64,000 nucleotides of DNA from Desulfobacterales bacterium (GTDB taxonomy: Bacteria > Desulfobacterota > Desulfobacteria > Desulfobacterales > JAAELO01): the NCBI GenBank assembly GCA_024226555.1, contig JAAELO010000198.1, positions 86,439 through 150,438 on the forward strand. The letters run 5' to 3'. The translations under genes were made by a program, and so were the position numbers. The notes beneath the pieces are model-generated. The model saw only the letters and a list, made by a program, of their open reading frames with translations, ran no database searches and was not told the DNA's origin. Positions within the stretch are counted from its first letter, which is position 1, and each line of letters opens with the position of its first letter. Of the stretch, positions 27,544-36,292 are shown piece by piece.

Positions 27544-28254
27544 ATGAAAACACCAAAAGATTATATAATTTTCCCACTGGATTTTGAAAACATTGATCAG
27601 GCAAGATCATATGTAAAATTATTACATGAAAAAGTTGGTATGTTTAAAGTCGGCTTAGAGCTTTTTATTGCAGAAGGTCCCTCTATAGTCGATATGATTA
27701 AAAATGAAAGTGACGTTGATATCTTTCTTGATCTGAAACTCCATGACATACCAGCAACTGTCGCAAAAGCTGTGAAAAGTGTATCAAATCTTGGAGTAAA
27801 GTTTTTAACTGTCCACTGTGGTGAATCGAAAAAGATGCTTAAACAGGCTGTGGAAGCAGCAGATAACAAAGTTGAAATTCTTGGAGTTACTGTTCTTACC
27901 AGTGTGGCCTCAAATGATATTGAAGAAAGTGGTTTTAAAAAGGAGTATCATTCGGATGTGAAACAACTGGTTCTTAAAAGAGCAGGTATGGCAAAAGAGT
28001 GTGGATGCCCCGGAATTGTTTGCTCCGGGCAGGAAACGCCTGCTCTAAAAAAAGAGTTTGGCGATGGTCTGAAACTAATCACACCTGGAATCAGACCTTC
28101 ATGGAGTTCAAAAGATGACCAGAAAAGAATTGTCACTCCAGCAGAAGCTATAAAAAATGGTTCCGATTATTTAGTAATTGGAAGACCCATAAGATCGGCA
28201 AATGATCCAATTAAAGCTGCTGAGAAAGTTGCTGAAGAGATTGCAGAGATCTAA
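27544..28254 (+). CDS. pyrF: orotidine 5'-phosphate decarboxylase
   Basis: 236 residues, the length of bacterial PyrF. The active-site motif DLKLHDIP places Asp63, Lys65 and Asp68 as the catalytic Asp-Lys-Asp array; GVTVLTS and LITPGIRP are the other family blocks. It makes UMP from OMP in pyrimidine synthesis. RBS AAGAGG lies 5 bases before the ATG. It is a single-gene transcript closed by the hairpin at 28263. Confidence 0.95.
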   Translation: MKTPKDYIIFPLDFENIDQARSYVKLLHEKVGMFKVGLELFIAEGPSIVDMIKNESDVDIFLDLKLHDIPATVAKAVKSVSNLGVKFLTVHCGESKKMLKQAVEAADNKVEILGVTVLTSVASNDIEESGFKKEYHSDVKQLVLKRAGMAKECGCPGIVCSGQETPALKKEFGDGLKLITPGIRPSWSSKDDQKRIVTPAEAIKNGSDYLVIGRPIRSANDPIKAAEKVAEEIAEI

Positions 28255-28262
28255 AAAAAGAA

Positions 28263-28290
28263 AGCCGGAAAAAGTCCCCTCTTTCCGGCT
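28263..28290 (+). terminator. terminator of pyrF
   Basis: AGCCGGAAA and TTTCCGGCT form a GC-rich 9-bp stem with a 10-base loop, 9 bases after the stop codon. A T-rich stretch follows only after about 40 bases. Confidence 0.75.
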
Positions 28291-28446
28291 CAAAACCCTT
28301 CTCTCACAAGAAAAGTCAATGTCTGTATTTTTTTTTTACAAAATAAATAAGGTTCCGTCAATTTCAAAATAAAAAAAAATAATTTTAGTAGTTACATTTC
28401 AGTTTTTTATGTTGTTTTATCAAAAATTTGTTATCTTAATTAAATC

Positions 28447-28824
28447 ATGGAAGAACTTAAAAGAACCATAATCGCTCTTGCTTCACCTGCCAGGGAGCAA
28501 ATAAAACTATACCCTGAGTTTGTATGTATTGGAGATGAGCTGGTACTTGATTTTGATGAAGCTTACAAAGAAATTAAAGAACCTGCATTTAATCCTGAAC
28601 AGAAAGGTGCTTTAGAAGAGCTTGATCAGTTTTTAGAAAGTCATGCAGGTCCTGAATTTGAAGAGATGTATTTGGAAAGAGACTCACTTTTTAAGGATAT
28701 GCGTTGGGTAAAGATTCGTAATTTAGCTCATAGAGTTATTGAAGCCATGGGTTGGAATTATGAGAATCCAGTAGGACCAGATGCTGTTTATTTGGGAAAA
28801 AAGAATAAAAATATTCGGGAATAA
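28447..28824 (+). CDS. hypothetical protein
   Basis: 125 residues, acidic and soluble, of no family I recognise. Helical segments are suggested at residues about 1-20, 55-90 and 95-105. There is one Cys and no metal or nucleotide motif. The frame is well kept (ends YLGKKNKNIRE) and codon use matches its neighbours, so it is likely a real gene, although no good SD is seen before the ATG. It stands alone between pyrF and the DJ-1 genes. Confidence 0.6.
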   Translation: MEELKRTIIALASPAREQIKLYPEFVCIGDELVLDFDEAYKEIKEPAFNPEQKGALEELDQFLESHAGPEFEEMYLERDSLFKDMRWVKIRNLAHRVIEAMGWNYENPVGPDAVYLGKKNKNIRE

Positions 28825-29057
28825 TTTCCAGAGCTTGCCTGTAAAGTTAATTAATTTACCGGTAAAATCCATATTCAAAGCTTCAAATTATCACTTACCA
28901 ACCTTATTCATTTTATTTTTTATTTAATCTGTCTGTATTTGCAGGTTATTTGTCATTGTACTCAAGCCGGTTTTCTGGAATGATCTTTTTAAGAGGTTGT
29001 GTAAAAAATGCACTTTTGCTCAATTTCTATTTGTGACAACCTCTTTAGGAGACAGTT
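28825..29057. promoter_or_regulatory. leader region with palindromes before the DJ-1/AraC regulator
   Basis: It contains a 12-bp palindrome TTTACCGGTAAA (28855-28866) and a perfect 10-bp inverted repeat, AAGAGGTTGT (28991-29000) and ACAACCTCTT (29036-29045). The right arm ends one base before the SD AGGAGA of the gene at 29058. The palindrome could be an operator; the inverted repeat could form a leader hairpin next to the RBS. Confidence 0.5.
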
Positions 29058-30050
29058 ATGGAGAATAAAAAAGTTATACAGGTCATTTTCAATGGTTCAC
29101 AAATCCTCGATATTACAGGCCCCATGGAAGTATTTGCACAGGCCAATGAGATTTTATCAAAAAATGGAGATTTTTTCTATGACCTCTCACTTATATCCCA
29201 TAAGAAAGGGCCCGTATCAACGTCATCAGGTTTGAAGCTGTTGGCCGAAAAGGATTTCAAATCATTTAACAGTAGCAATTTACTGGATACATTGCTGATT
29301 GCAGGTGGAAATGGAGTGTATCAGGCAAGGTTTCAAAAGGATTTGATTGATTTTGTCAGGGAGCATGGGAAAAATGCCATGCGCATCGCATCCATCTGCT
29401 CAGGAACTTTTATTCTTGCCGAGGCTGGTTTGCTGGATGGAAAACAGGCTACCACCCACTGGTCTGTAACTGAAAAACTGGCTCTGGAATATCCTGAAAT
29501 TGATGTAAAGCCGGATAATATTTTTATCCGTGATGGTAATATATATTCATCTGCGGGTGTAACTGCAGGTATAGACCTGGCCCTTTCTCTGGTTGAAGAG
29601 GATCATGGACGCAAAATAGCTCTTGAGATTGCAAAACAGCTTGTTGTGTTTATGAAACGTCAGGGCGGACAATCCCAGTTCAGTACAACACTGATCGGGC
29701 AATATGCTGCCAGAGGAGTTTTAAAGGATATACTCAAATGGATTAAACAGAATCCTAAACAGGATATGTCCGTTGATGCTCTTGCTTTAAGGTGTGCTAT
29801 GAGTGAACGGAACTTTGCAAGAGTTTTTAAGCAAGAGGTTGGTATGACACCGGGAAGATATGTTGAAAAAATGCGTGTGGAATATGCTGCTGAACTGATC
29901 GAAAGTAGAGGTGATGATTTTCACAAAATTGCGAGTACAAGCGGATTTAGTAGTGATGAGATGATGAGAAGAGCTTTTATGCGCCAGCTCAATGTACTGC
30001 CCAATTCATACCGAAAACGATTTGGAATAAAGAGGAGAGAAGAGAAATGA
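29058..30050 (+). CDS. GlxA family transcriptional regulator (DJ-1/PfpI plus AraC HTH)
   Basis: 330 residues. Residues about 1-195 are a DJ-1/PfpI amidotransferase-like domain with the nucleophile-elbow motif ASICSGTFILAEAGLL and the following ATTHWS. Residues about 225-325 carry the AraC two-helix-turn-helix domain (MSERNFARVFKQEVGMTPGRYV, ending NVLPNSYRKRFG). This is the usual GlxA/FtrA layout: the DJ-1 part senses, the AraC part binds DNA. It overlaps the next DJ-1 gene by four bases (ATGA). The SD is AGGAGA, 5 bases upstream. Confidence 0.9.
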   Translation: MENKKVIQVIFNGSQILDITGPMEVFAQANEILSKNGDFFYDLSLISHKKGPVSTSSGLKLLAEKDFKSFNSSNLLDTLLIAGGNGVYQARFQKDLIDFVREHGKNAMRIASICSGTFILAEAGLLDGKQATTHWSVTEKLALEYPEIDVKPDNIFIRDGNIYSSAGVTAGIDLALSLVEEDHGRKIALEIAKQLVVFMKRQGGQSQFSTTLIGQYAARGVLKDILKWIKQNPKQDMSVDALALRCAMSERNFARVFKQEVGMTPGRYVEKMRVEYAAELIESRGDDFHKIASTSGFSSDEMMRRAFMRQLNVLPNSYRKRFGIKRREEK

Positions 30051-30634
30051 ACAGAAAAAACCTAGCAATACTGATATTTGATGATGTGGAAGTTATGGAT
30101 TTTGCAGGACCCTTCGAGGTCTTTTCAGTGACAGATGAACTCAGTAACCATGAACTTTTAAATGTGTATACTGTGGGTCAAAAAGCTACTATACGAGCCA
30201 AAAACGGGCTTAAGGTTGTACCGGATTACTCTCCCAAGAATTGTCCTGCGCCGGATTATCTTCTTATTCCAGGTGGATCTGGAACCCGTCCATTACTGAA
30301 AGATGAGAAACTCCTGCATTGGATAGTTCAAATTGCAGAAAATTGTGAAAATGTACTATCTGTTTGCACAGGTTCTCTTGTTCTTGCCAAAGCAGGTCTG
30401 CTTAAGGGACTGAAAGCGACCACTCATCACGAGGTAATCGGGGAACTTGAAGAGATGGCTCCTGAAACGGAAATCGTTAAAGATCAGCGTTTTGTGGATA
30501 ATGGAAAAATACTCACATCGGCTGGTGTGGCTGCGGGTATCGATATGTCTTTATATATGGTAAGTCGTCTCTACGGAGAGGAGATGGCTGTAAAAATAGC
30601 TAAATACATTGAGTATAGAGTAACTAATAATTAG
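30047..30634 (+). CDS. DJ-1/PfpI family protein
   Basis: 195 residues, a stand-alone DJ-1/PfpI domain with the conserved Cys in SVCTGSLVLAKAGLL and the following ATTHHE. It resembles the N-terminal half of the adjacent regulator, so the pair probably arose by duplication. Relatives include isonitrile hydratases and glyoxalases; the activity here is unknown. The start overlaps the preceding stop. The final codons ACT AAT AAT TAG, including the stop, lie inside the terminus of a repeat element. Confidence 0.87.
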   Translation: MNRKNLAILIFDDVEVMDFAGPFEVFSVTDELSNHELLNVYTVGQKATIRAKNGLKVVPDYSPKNCPAPDYLLIPGGSGTRPLLKDEKLLHWIVQIAENCENVLSVCTGSLVLAKAGLLKGLKATTHHEVIGELEEMAPETEIVKDQRFVDNGKILTSAGVAAGIDMSLYMVSRLYGEEMAVKIAKYIEYRVTNN

Positions 30635-30870
30635 ATTTTGACTGAAATTCAGATTATAAAAACTTTTAGTTTTATAAAATCTCTGCATTTGAAAAAATAA
30701 CGAACCAGCTCGTTTATAAAAAGCTTTAATTTATAAACATTACAACAGTTTTTTTTGTAACACTCTGTTGTTTTTGTTTCTTTTTAAAACAATTCAGATG
30801 TTTTGTTTTTTAAAACAACGATAAGTAGTTCGGTTAAAACAAAACTAAAGCCTTTTGTTTTATAGGCAGT
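30624..30870. repeat. dispersed MITE-like element, copy 5, ends eroded
   Basis: About 247 bp in the arm 1 to arm 2 direction. It begins CTAATAATTAGATTTTGA inside the 3' end of the DJ-1 gene and ends GTTTTATAGGCAGT; the last 14 or so terminal bases are missing at the right. The interior has the TTTTATAAAATCTCTGCA, CGAACCAGCTCG and AACAACGATAAGTAGTTCGG blocks seen in other copies. Confidence 0.8.
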
Positions 30871-30919
30871 GCCTTACAACTATAATTCGAAATTATAAAA
30901 TATTCATGATTAGATTACT

Positions 30920-30939
30920 AAGAGGGCCTAAACCCTCTT
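30920..30939 (-). terminator. hairpin at the 3' end of the MCP gene
   Basis: AAGAGGG and CCCTCTT pair around a 6-base loop, 21 bases beyond the MCP stop codon on the minus strand. It could also serve the plus-strand DJ-1 operon that converges here. Confidence 0.6.
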
Positions 30940-30959
30940 GTAAAATATATTAGAACTCT

Positions 30960-32957
30960 TTAATACTTAAACAATCCAACTATATCATTTAGCTTAATAG
31001 CCATATCTTTAAGATCTTCAACACTTGCTGCAACCTGATCACTGTTTTGAGAGATCTCATCTGCAGCTGTATCCATTGAAGCAAGATCTTTTGTTATTTC
31101 GTTTAGAGCTGTTGAGCTTTCAGAAACATTGTTATTTACATCTCCAATTCCACTTGAAACCTGACTTACATTTTCAGATATTTCAGTTGTGGCAGCTGAT
31201 TGTTCCTCAATTGCAGTTGCAATAGTAGTAATTATACTGTTTATTTCATCCATTATTCCTGAGACATTTTGAATCTCAGAAATTGTTTCATGAGTTGTTC
31301 CCTGTACGCCTTCAATCTTATTTCTAATTTCACCAGTCGCTGAAGCTGTTTGGGATGCAAGTTCTTTAATTTCATTTGCCACAACGGCAAAACCCTTTCC
31401 TGCTTCACCAGCTCTTGCAGCTTCAATTGTAGCGTTAAGTGCCAGCAGGTTTGTCTGGTCTGAAATATCTGTGATAGCATCAGTAACTGTTGATATTGCA
31501 TGAACAGAAGATCCAAGCTCATTCATCATATCGGACGCTCCCTTCATTTGAGTCAGTGCAACATTTGAAACACTTCTTGCTCTTTCTGAATTTTTTGCTA
31601 TTTCATTTATTGTAACTGTCATCTCTTCTGTGGCTGTTGCAACCACATGCGTATTATGATCTGTTTGCTCCATAGTTGCTGCCACAGAAACCATATTACT
31701 ACTCATCTCTTCAGATGCGCTCGCTACAGTATTTGCAAGCAGCGATGAATCTTTTGCACCAGATGCCATTTTTTGCGCAATACCTAAAAGTTTTGCTGAT
31801 GAATCATCCACAACAAAAACATTAGCTGCAAGATCTTTTATTATACCCTGAAGATTGTTGATAAACTTGTTAAACCATTTAGCAAGGTCTCCAAGTTCAT
31901 CATTTGAATCTATTTCAAGTCTTTTGGTAAGATCTCCTTCTCCCTCAGCTATACCTTTAAGCATTGCTGTTGCCCGACCAATAGGCTTTGCAAGTGATGA
32001 TGCTATGAAATATGCAAGTACAGCAAAAGCTCCGGCCAAAATTATACCAATAACCGCCATGATTGAAAGCATTGAGTAAACCTGTGAAATTACTTCACTC
32101 TTTTTTACAAGCCCTACCAATTTCCAGCCAAGATTAGTTGAAGTTACTTTAGCAACATAACTAACTCCATCAATTTCGATCTCAATGTCTCCTTCTTTAA
32201 CTTCAGCGATCTTTGCAAAGGCAGGAATATTTGACTTGCTCAACTTTTTAAAGATAGTTTCTGGTTTGTCAGGGTTAGCAAGAATAACTCCATCGTCCTG
32301 AATTAGCATGACATAACCACTTTTTCCAACTTTAATTGTTTGGATGAAATCAGTCAGCGCATTTAATGTAACATCAAATGCAACTACCCCAATTTTATCA
32401 CCACTTTTACTTACAGATTGTGCCACACTGATAACGGCATCGCCGGTTGTTGATTTATATGCTCTGGTTACGTGGGGAACTGATTTTGAGACGGCTTGTT
32501 TATACCATGGTCTTACTCTTGGATCAAAGCCAGGTGGTAGGGCACTATTGCTGGCCATTGTAAATCCACCAAACTTTGTACCCATATATACTTCAATATA
32601 GTTCTTATGGGTTTGGTTAACATTATTAAAAAAGTCCAGAATTTTCTTCTCTACAGAACCAGCTTTATCATATGAAACTGATCCTTTCTCTTTTAGGTTT
32701 ATAAAAGAGTTAATAGATTCATCAGCCTGGGTTACATCTGGATGTTTTGCCATCATATCAGCATTCTCTTTGATGTCATCAAAAAATATGGAGATAGCTT
32801 TTTCAACATGTGAAAGTTCATTTCCTGTGGATATATAAAATTTATCCAGAGAATCTTTTTGAATGTTGTAACCAAGAATAAGACATAGCAGTAGAATTGG
32901 AACAATAGCAGAAGCCAGAAAACCAAAAATCAATTTTTTTCGAATAGTCACTCTCAT
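30960..32957 (-). CDS. methyl-accepting chemotaxis protein with dCache sensor
   Basis: 665 residues. Transmembrane helices at about 8-28 and 285-312 bracket a large periplasmic double-Cache sensor (conserved [14 protein letters not shown] and [19 protein letters not shown]). A HAMP domain follows (about 312-365, [28 protein letters not shown]), then the MCP signalling domain with hairpin tip [33 protein letters not shown]. The ligand is probably a small molecule such as an amino or organic acid, as for other dCache receptors (inference). SD TAAGGA lies 8 bases before the start. No sigma-28 promoter was recognised. Confidence 0.93.
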   Translation of the reverse strand: MRVTIRKKLIFGFLASAIVPILLLCLILGYNIQKDSLDKFYISTGNELSHVEKAISIFFDDIKENADMMAKHPDVTQADESINSFINLKEKGSVSYDKAGSVEKKILDFFNNVNQTHKNYIEVYMGTKFGGFTMASNSALPPGFDPRVRPWYKQAVSKSVPHVTRAYKSTTGDAVISVAQSVSKSGDKIGVVAFDVTLNALTDFIQTIKVGKSGYVMLIQDDGVILANPDKPETIFKKLSKSNIPAFAKIAEVKEGDIEIEIDGVSYVAKVTSTNLGWKLVGLVKKSEVISQVYSMLSIMAVIGIILAGAFAVLAYFIASSLAKPIGRATAMLKGIAEGEGDLTKRLEIDSNDELGDLAKWFNKFINNLQGIIKDLAANVFVVDDSSAKLLGIAQKMASGAKDSSLLANTVASASEEMSSNMVSVAATMEQTDHNTHVVATATEEMTVTINEIAKNSERARSVSNVALTQMKGASDMMNELGSSVHAISTVTDAITDISDQTNLLALNATIEAARAGEAGKGFAVVANEIKELASQTASATGEIRNKIEGVQGTTHETISEIQNVSGIMDEINSIITTIATAIEEQSAATTEISENVSQVSSGIGDVNNNVSESSTALNEITKDLASMDTAADEISQNSDQVAASVEDLKDMAIKLNDIVGLFKY

Positions 32958-33462
32958 TTTTATGATCCTTACAATATTATTTTAAATCAGGAAAATTTAT
33001 AGATATTAAGTAATTTTCTGTAATTTTCCTGACAAGTTAGCTTGTATAAATAAAAAAGCGATGAACCATAAATTAGCAAAGTAAAAAAGTAAAACATTTT
33101 TTACGAAAAAGCATTTGCTAAAGCATGAGACATTTTATATCTACTTGATTTATTTAAGGATTTAACTTTATTAAAAATTAAGGCTTATTGTCTTTTACTT
33201 AAATTGTCAGGACTGAAGAAATTTAAGTATGTATTAATTATTTAGTTATCTACAACCCATCTTTTATCTCAGGTTTTCTATGTAATTTAGTTACATCCAA
33301 GAGATATAAGCAATGTAACAATGTTTACTTCTGGGACTAATCCATAATCACAACCGTTACACAATAACAGCTTTGAAATTCATACTTTTTGTAGTAAAAG
33401 ATTTAAAGGGATGACTATAAAGGACTTAATTATGAAGTTTGGAGTTGGGGACGCATAAGGAG
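32958..33462. other. 505-bp intergenic region upstream of the dCache MCP gene
   Basis: AT-rich, non-coding. It holds the MCP promoter on the minus strand and small inverted repeats such as ATGTAATTTAGTTACAT (about 33281-33297). No gene, element copy or sigma-28/sigma-54 consensus was found. Confidence 0.45.
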
Positions 33463-33493
33463 AAAAAAAAATGGTAGGGCGAAATAATCGCCC
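33463..33493 (-). terminator. intrinsic terminator of the small lipoprotein gene
   Basis: GGGCGA and TCGCCC form a stem with a 5-base loop. On the minus strand it is followed after a few bases by a run of eight T. It starts 14 bases after the lipoprotein stop codon. Confidence 0.8.
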
Positions 33494-33506
33494 AAAGTAT
33501 TAAAAT

Positions 33507-33827
33507 CTAATTTTTCTTCATTTTATTTCTCACTTCTTCAGCCATTGCAAAAATTTCTTTAGCAGTTTTACCATTAAGCTTAGCGCCAACCTCTTTTTGA
33601 ATCTGCTCTCCACTCTTTTTTCCCATGTTTGAAATTGCTTCTATCATGTAAAGACCGGTAACAGATTCCTGGAGTTTTTTCTGATCCTCAGGAGATAGTT
33701 TAACCATCATTTTCTGCATTGATGACGCCATGGTTTCTTTACTGGATGTATCCAATGTGGGATCTCCACCACAAGCTACAAGAAGTAATGAAATTGTTAT
33801 TAATAGTGCTATAGCTGTTTTTTTCAT
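33507..33827 (-). CDS. small lipoprotein, DUF6694-like
   Basis: 106 residues. The N-terminal signal ends in lipobox LVAC, with Cys at about residue 19 and the mature start CGGDPTLD. The rest is helical (SSMQKMMVKLSPEDQKKLQESVTGLYMIEAI), ending with a NGKTAKEI segment. The overall look matches small lipoproteins annotated as DUF6694; function unknown. SD-like GGAGAAAA precedes the ATG. It is a single-gene transcript with its own terminator. Confidence 0.75.
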   Translation of the reverse strand: MKKTAIALLITISLLLVACGGDPTLDTSSKETMASSMQKMMVKLSPEDQKKLQESVTGLYMIEAISNMGKKSGEQIQKEVGAKLNGKTAKEIFAMAEEVRNKMKKN

Positions 33828-33865
33828 ATTTTTTCTCCTGATTTGGTATTGAAAATGTTATTTTT

Positions 33866-34058
33866 TAAACCGCCTATCAGTTTTGTTTGTTTTAACCGAA
33901 CTACTTATCGTTGTTTAAAAAACAAAACAACAGAGTATATTACAAAAAAAAAACTGTTCTAAAACCGGTTCGTTATTTTTTCTAATGCAGAGATTTTATA
34001 AAACTAAAAGCTTTTATAATCTGAATTTCAATCATAATTCAAATTATTAGAGGTTCCC
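33866..34058. repeat. dispersed MITE-like element, copy 6
   Basis: About 193 bp. The left terminus is eroded (it begins TAAACCGCCTATCAGTTTTG, arm 2), while the right end is intact, AAATTATTAGAGGTTCCC (arm 1). It carries a GTTGTTT/AAACAAC hairpin (33910-33931) and the TTTTATAAAACTAAAAGCTTTTATAA block. No target duplication can be read because the left end is lost. Confidence 0.8.
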
Positions 34059-34181
34059 ATAAATCTGAATCAACTTAAACATCATTATACACATATTATT
34101 GAAAATATATATCTATATTATTTACTTCGGGAACCTTTGAAGGTTCTGCATAAATAAATACTTTTTTACATTTATACTGGC

Positions 34182-34415
34182 TTATATAGCATTCTCCATT
34201 TGACTACTTGTCAGAGTATGACGAATTTCAGTAAAAGTTTTTGTATAAAGATAAACTATCTCACCATCTAATTCTCCAAATGAGCGGGATAAGCTAATCA
34301 CTTTATCCTTATCAATTTTCTGACCATTAAAATATTTTCTTATTTCCCTTACAATGGTGATTCTTTCGATCGTTCCATCTTTTTTCATTTGTTGTTTATA
34401 AACAATCAAAAACAT
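34182..34415 (-). CDS. small hypothetical protein
   Basis: 77 residues, basic and soluble, with no recognised family. Predicted strands near the start (MFLIVYKQQMKKDG) and an alternation of charged and hydrophobic residues suggest a compact fold. The SD is weak (CCGGAAT). A small GAACCT/AGGTTC hairpin at 34131-34146 follows the stop codon. It could be a real small gene; context gives no function. Confidence 0.45.
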   Translation of the reverse strand: MFLIVYKQQMKKDGTIERITIVREIRKYFNGQKIDKDKVISLSRSFGELDGEIVYLYTKTFTEIRHTLTSSQMENAI

Positions 34416-34484
34416 TTATTCCGGTTAACATGGACATTAAATTACTGATCCCGGTTTTATATTCAGTCAAAGGACAATTATAAT

Positions 34485-34827
34485 ATGGATATTAAAAAGC
34501 AAATTCCTGTCTTATCAATGAATATTTATAGTGAAGCCCTAAGAGTTAACGCTTTGGATCTATACAACTACAGTGTAAAATATCGTTTAAAGAATGGATA
34601 GAGGATTTGATAGAAGGTTATAAAGGACTTCATGAATACATCGTTATACATGAACCCGCGGTAGGAGATGTGACCCTATTTTGGTTTATTACATCAACCT
34701 GAGACTTGCTAAAACAGCCGCACTACGTGCCGCGTCTACTCAGGGAGAGAAGGCATATGAGCATTTAAAAAAGTCTAAATCCTCAGGTTTTTTAAGTGTT
34801 CCAATTGCAATATCGCTCATTCTCTGA
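34485..34827 (+). pseudogene. frameshifted remnant of an unknown protein
   Basis: Protein-like sequence runs through three frames. It opens MDIKKQIPVLSMNIYSEALRVN with AGGACAATT upstream. It continues in a second frame as KEWIEDLIEGYKGLHEYIVI and EPAVGDVTLFWF, then in a third as YYINLRLAKTAALRAASTQG with YEHLKKSKSSG, ending at a stop near 34827. Each switch coincides with an early stop. The parent family is not recognised. The remaining 250 bases up to the GntR gene hold nothing I can identify except its SD. Confidence 0.6.
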
Positions 34828-35077
34828 TTTACCTTTAAAAAAGTATTACTAAATAGTTTTAATTAGATCAGGTTTTATGAGCAGGAATATGGTTTTATAT
34901 TTATAGGCTTAAAACTTGAATTCAAATAAAACTTAAAAAGATTTTATTTGTGGCATAACGCCGTAATTAACCAAAAGAACAATCATAAAATGCTATTGTT
35001 AGTTTATAGGATTTGGTTTATTATGTGGGTTATTTTAATATCGTGTATTTTGTAAAACTTCAGAGGAGTGACTATAA

Positions 35078-35749
35078 TTGGCTGATCCCAAGAAAACCCT
35101 TGTAGATATTGCTTACGAAAAAATATTTCAGGATATAATGACTTTTAAATTTAAACCGGGAATGAGGCTTGAAGAGAAAACTCTGATGGATGAGTATGAT
35201 ATTGGAAGAACGCCCATTAGAGAGGGTCTTATGCGTCTTGAAACTGCTATGATAGTTGAATCTCAATCCGGGAAGGGTTATATGGTCAAGCCAATAACTC
35301 TTCAAAGTACAAAATCCATATTCGAAACACTTTTGATCCTGGAGCATGGTGTGGCTGATCTTGCAATTAAAAGAAACATTGAGCCATATCTGGAGTCAAT
35401 GGTTAATGCCAACAAGAAAATGGAAGAGGCTGCAAATAATTTTAATCTTTTAACACTGGTTGAGAAAAATCATCTCTTTCATGAGAAATATACTGAATGC
35501 TCTGGTAATGAATACCTGATACATGGACTGATAGCGGTTCGCTGTGAAGCAAGGAGGCTTGCATTTCTATCCTATAGTGAAAGAATTGAAGACCAGAAGG
35601 CTTTAAGAAAGCATTACAATACAGTTATAAGAGAACATAAAGAGATGGTTATGTATCTTAGTGTAAAGGATTGCGATGCCCTTAAAAAAGTCATTACAAA
35701 CCATATCAATGCCTTTAAGGAACGAGTAATAAACTACCTTATGAACTGA
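35078..35749 (+). CDS. GntR family transcriptional regulator, FCD (FadR) subfamily
   Basis: 223 residues. The winged-helix DNA-binding domain occupies residues about 8-75 (AYEKIFQDIMTFKFKPGMRL, GRTPIREGLMRLE). An all-helical FCD ligand-binding domain follows (about 85-215); the metal-binding His/Asp set is partly visible (HLFHEKYTE, HYNTVIREHKEM, NHINAF). The start is TTG at 35078 with GAGGAG 9 bases upstream; the nearby GTG at 35068 is out of frame. The regulated gene is unclear. Ligands of this subfamily are usually small organic acids. Confidence 0.88.
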   Translation: MADPKKTLVDIAYEKIFQDIMTFKFKPGMRLEEKTLMDEYDIGRTPIREGLMRLETAMIVESQSGKGYMVKPITLQSTKSIFETLLILEHGVADLAIKRNIEPYLESMVNANKKMEEAANNFNLLTLVEKNHLFHEKYTECSGNEYLIHGLIAVRCEARRLAFLSYSERIEDQKALRKHYNTVIREHKEMVMYLSVKDCDALKKVITNHINAFKERVINYLMN

Positions 35750-36043
35750 TTCTTAAGTGTTTTTTGTCTAAATATCCAGCAATGTTATTCTATCTATTCC
35801 AAGTTTTGAAAAAAACTGATAAGCCGGCTTTAACATAACCATAAGTTTTTGATTAAACTTTTTTTAAAAAGTTTACTGCTTATAGAGTAAAAAAAAATTT
35901 GTTATTCGTTTCTGAGCTCTTTCCTGTATTACCCCTAATAACACAACTCTAAAAAGAATAAATATATTTCTGTATTATTTTAATATGTTATAATTCGAAT
36001 TAGTGTATTATTGTATAAAACTAGAAAAGAAGGAGTACTTAAA

Positions 36044-36292
36044 ATGGATTCCAAATTATTATCGAAAGTTTTAGGTTGGAGTGCCATATTTAATATGGCA
36101 ATGTTGGTTTTGTGGTCATTAATGTTCTTCTTTGGTCAGGACCTGATTTATTCTATTCACGTAAAGTGGTTTGAACTTTCAAGGGAATCTTTTAATACAA
36201 TTCACTACTGTGGCATCATTTTCTATAAATTGATCATTTTTACATTTTTTATATTTCCATATCTTGCATTGAGGTTAGTTAATAGATTCTGA
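36044..36292 (+). CDS. DUF6868-like two-helix membrane protein
   Basis: 82 residues from the ATG at 36044, chosen for the GAAGGAG seven bases upstream. Two transmembrane helices (about 8-30 and 58-78) flank a conserved-looking loop with VKWFELSRESFNTIHYCG and YKLIIF, the pattern I associate with DUF6868. Function unknown. The last 18 bases overlap tail-to-tail with the minus-strand gene at 36275. Confidence 0.75.
   Translation: MDSKLLSKVLGWSAIFNMAMLVLWSLMFFFGQDLIYSIHVKWFELSRESFNTIHYCGIIFYKLIIFTFFIFPYLALRLVNRF

Noticed and set aside
28447..28824. Gene at 28447 as a toxin or antitoxin
   Set aside because: It has no partner gene, no toxin motif and no overlap with a neighbour; only hypothetical status is supported.
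34128..34148. GGGAACCTTTGAAGGTTC as another element terminus
   Set aside because: It resembles the terminus only for seven or eight bases and is better explained as a small GAACCT/AGGTTC hairpin.
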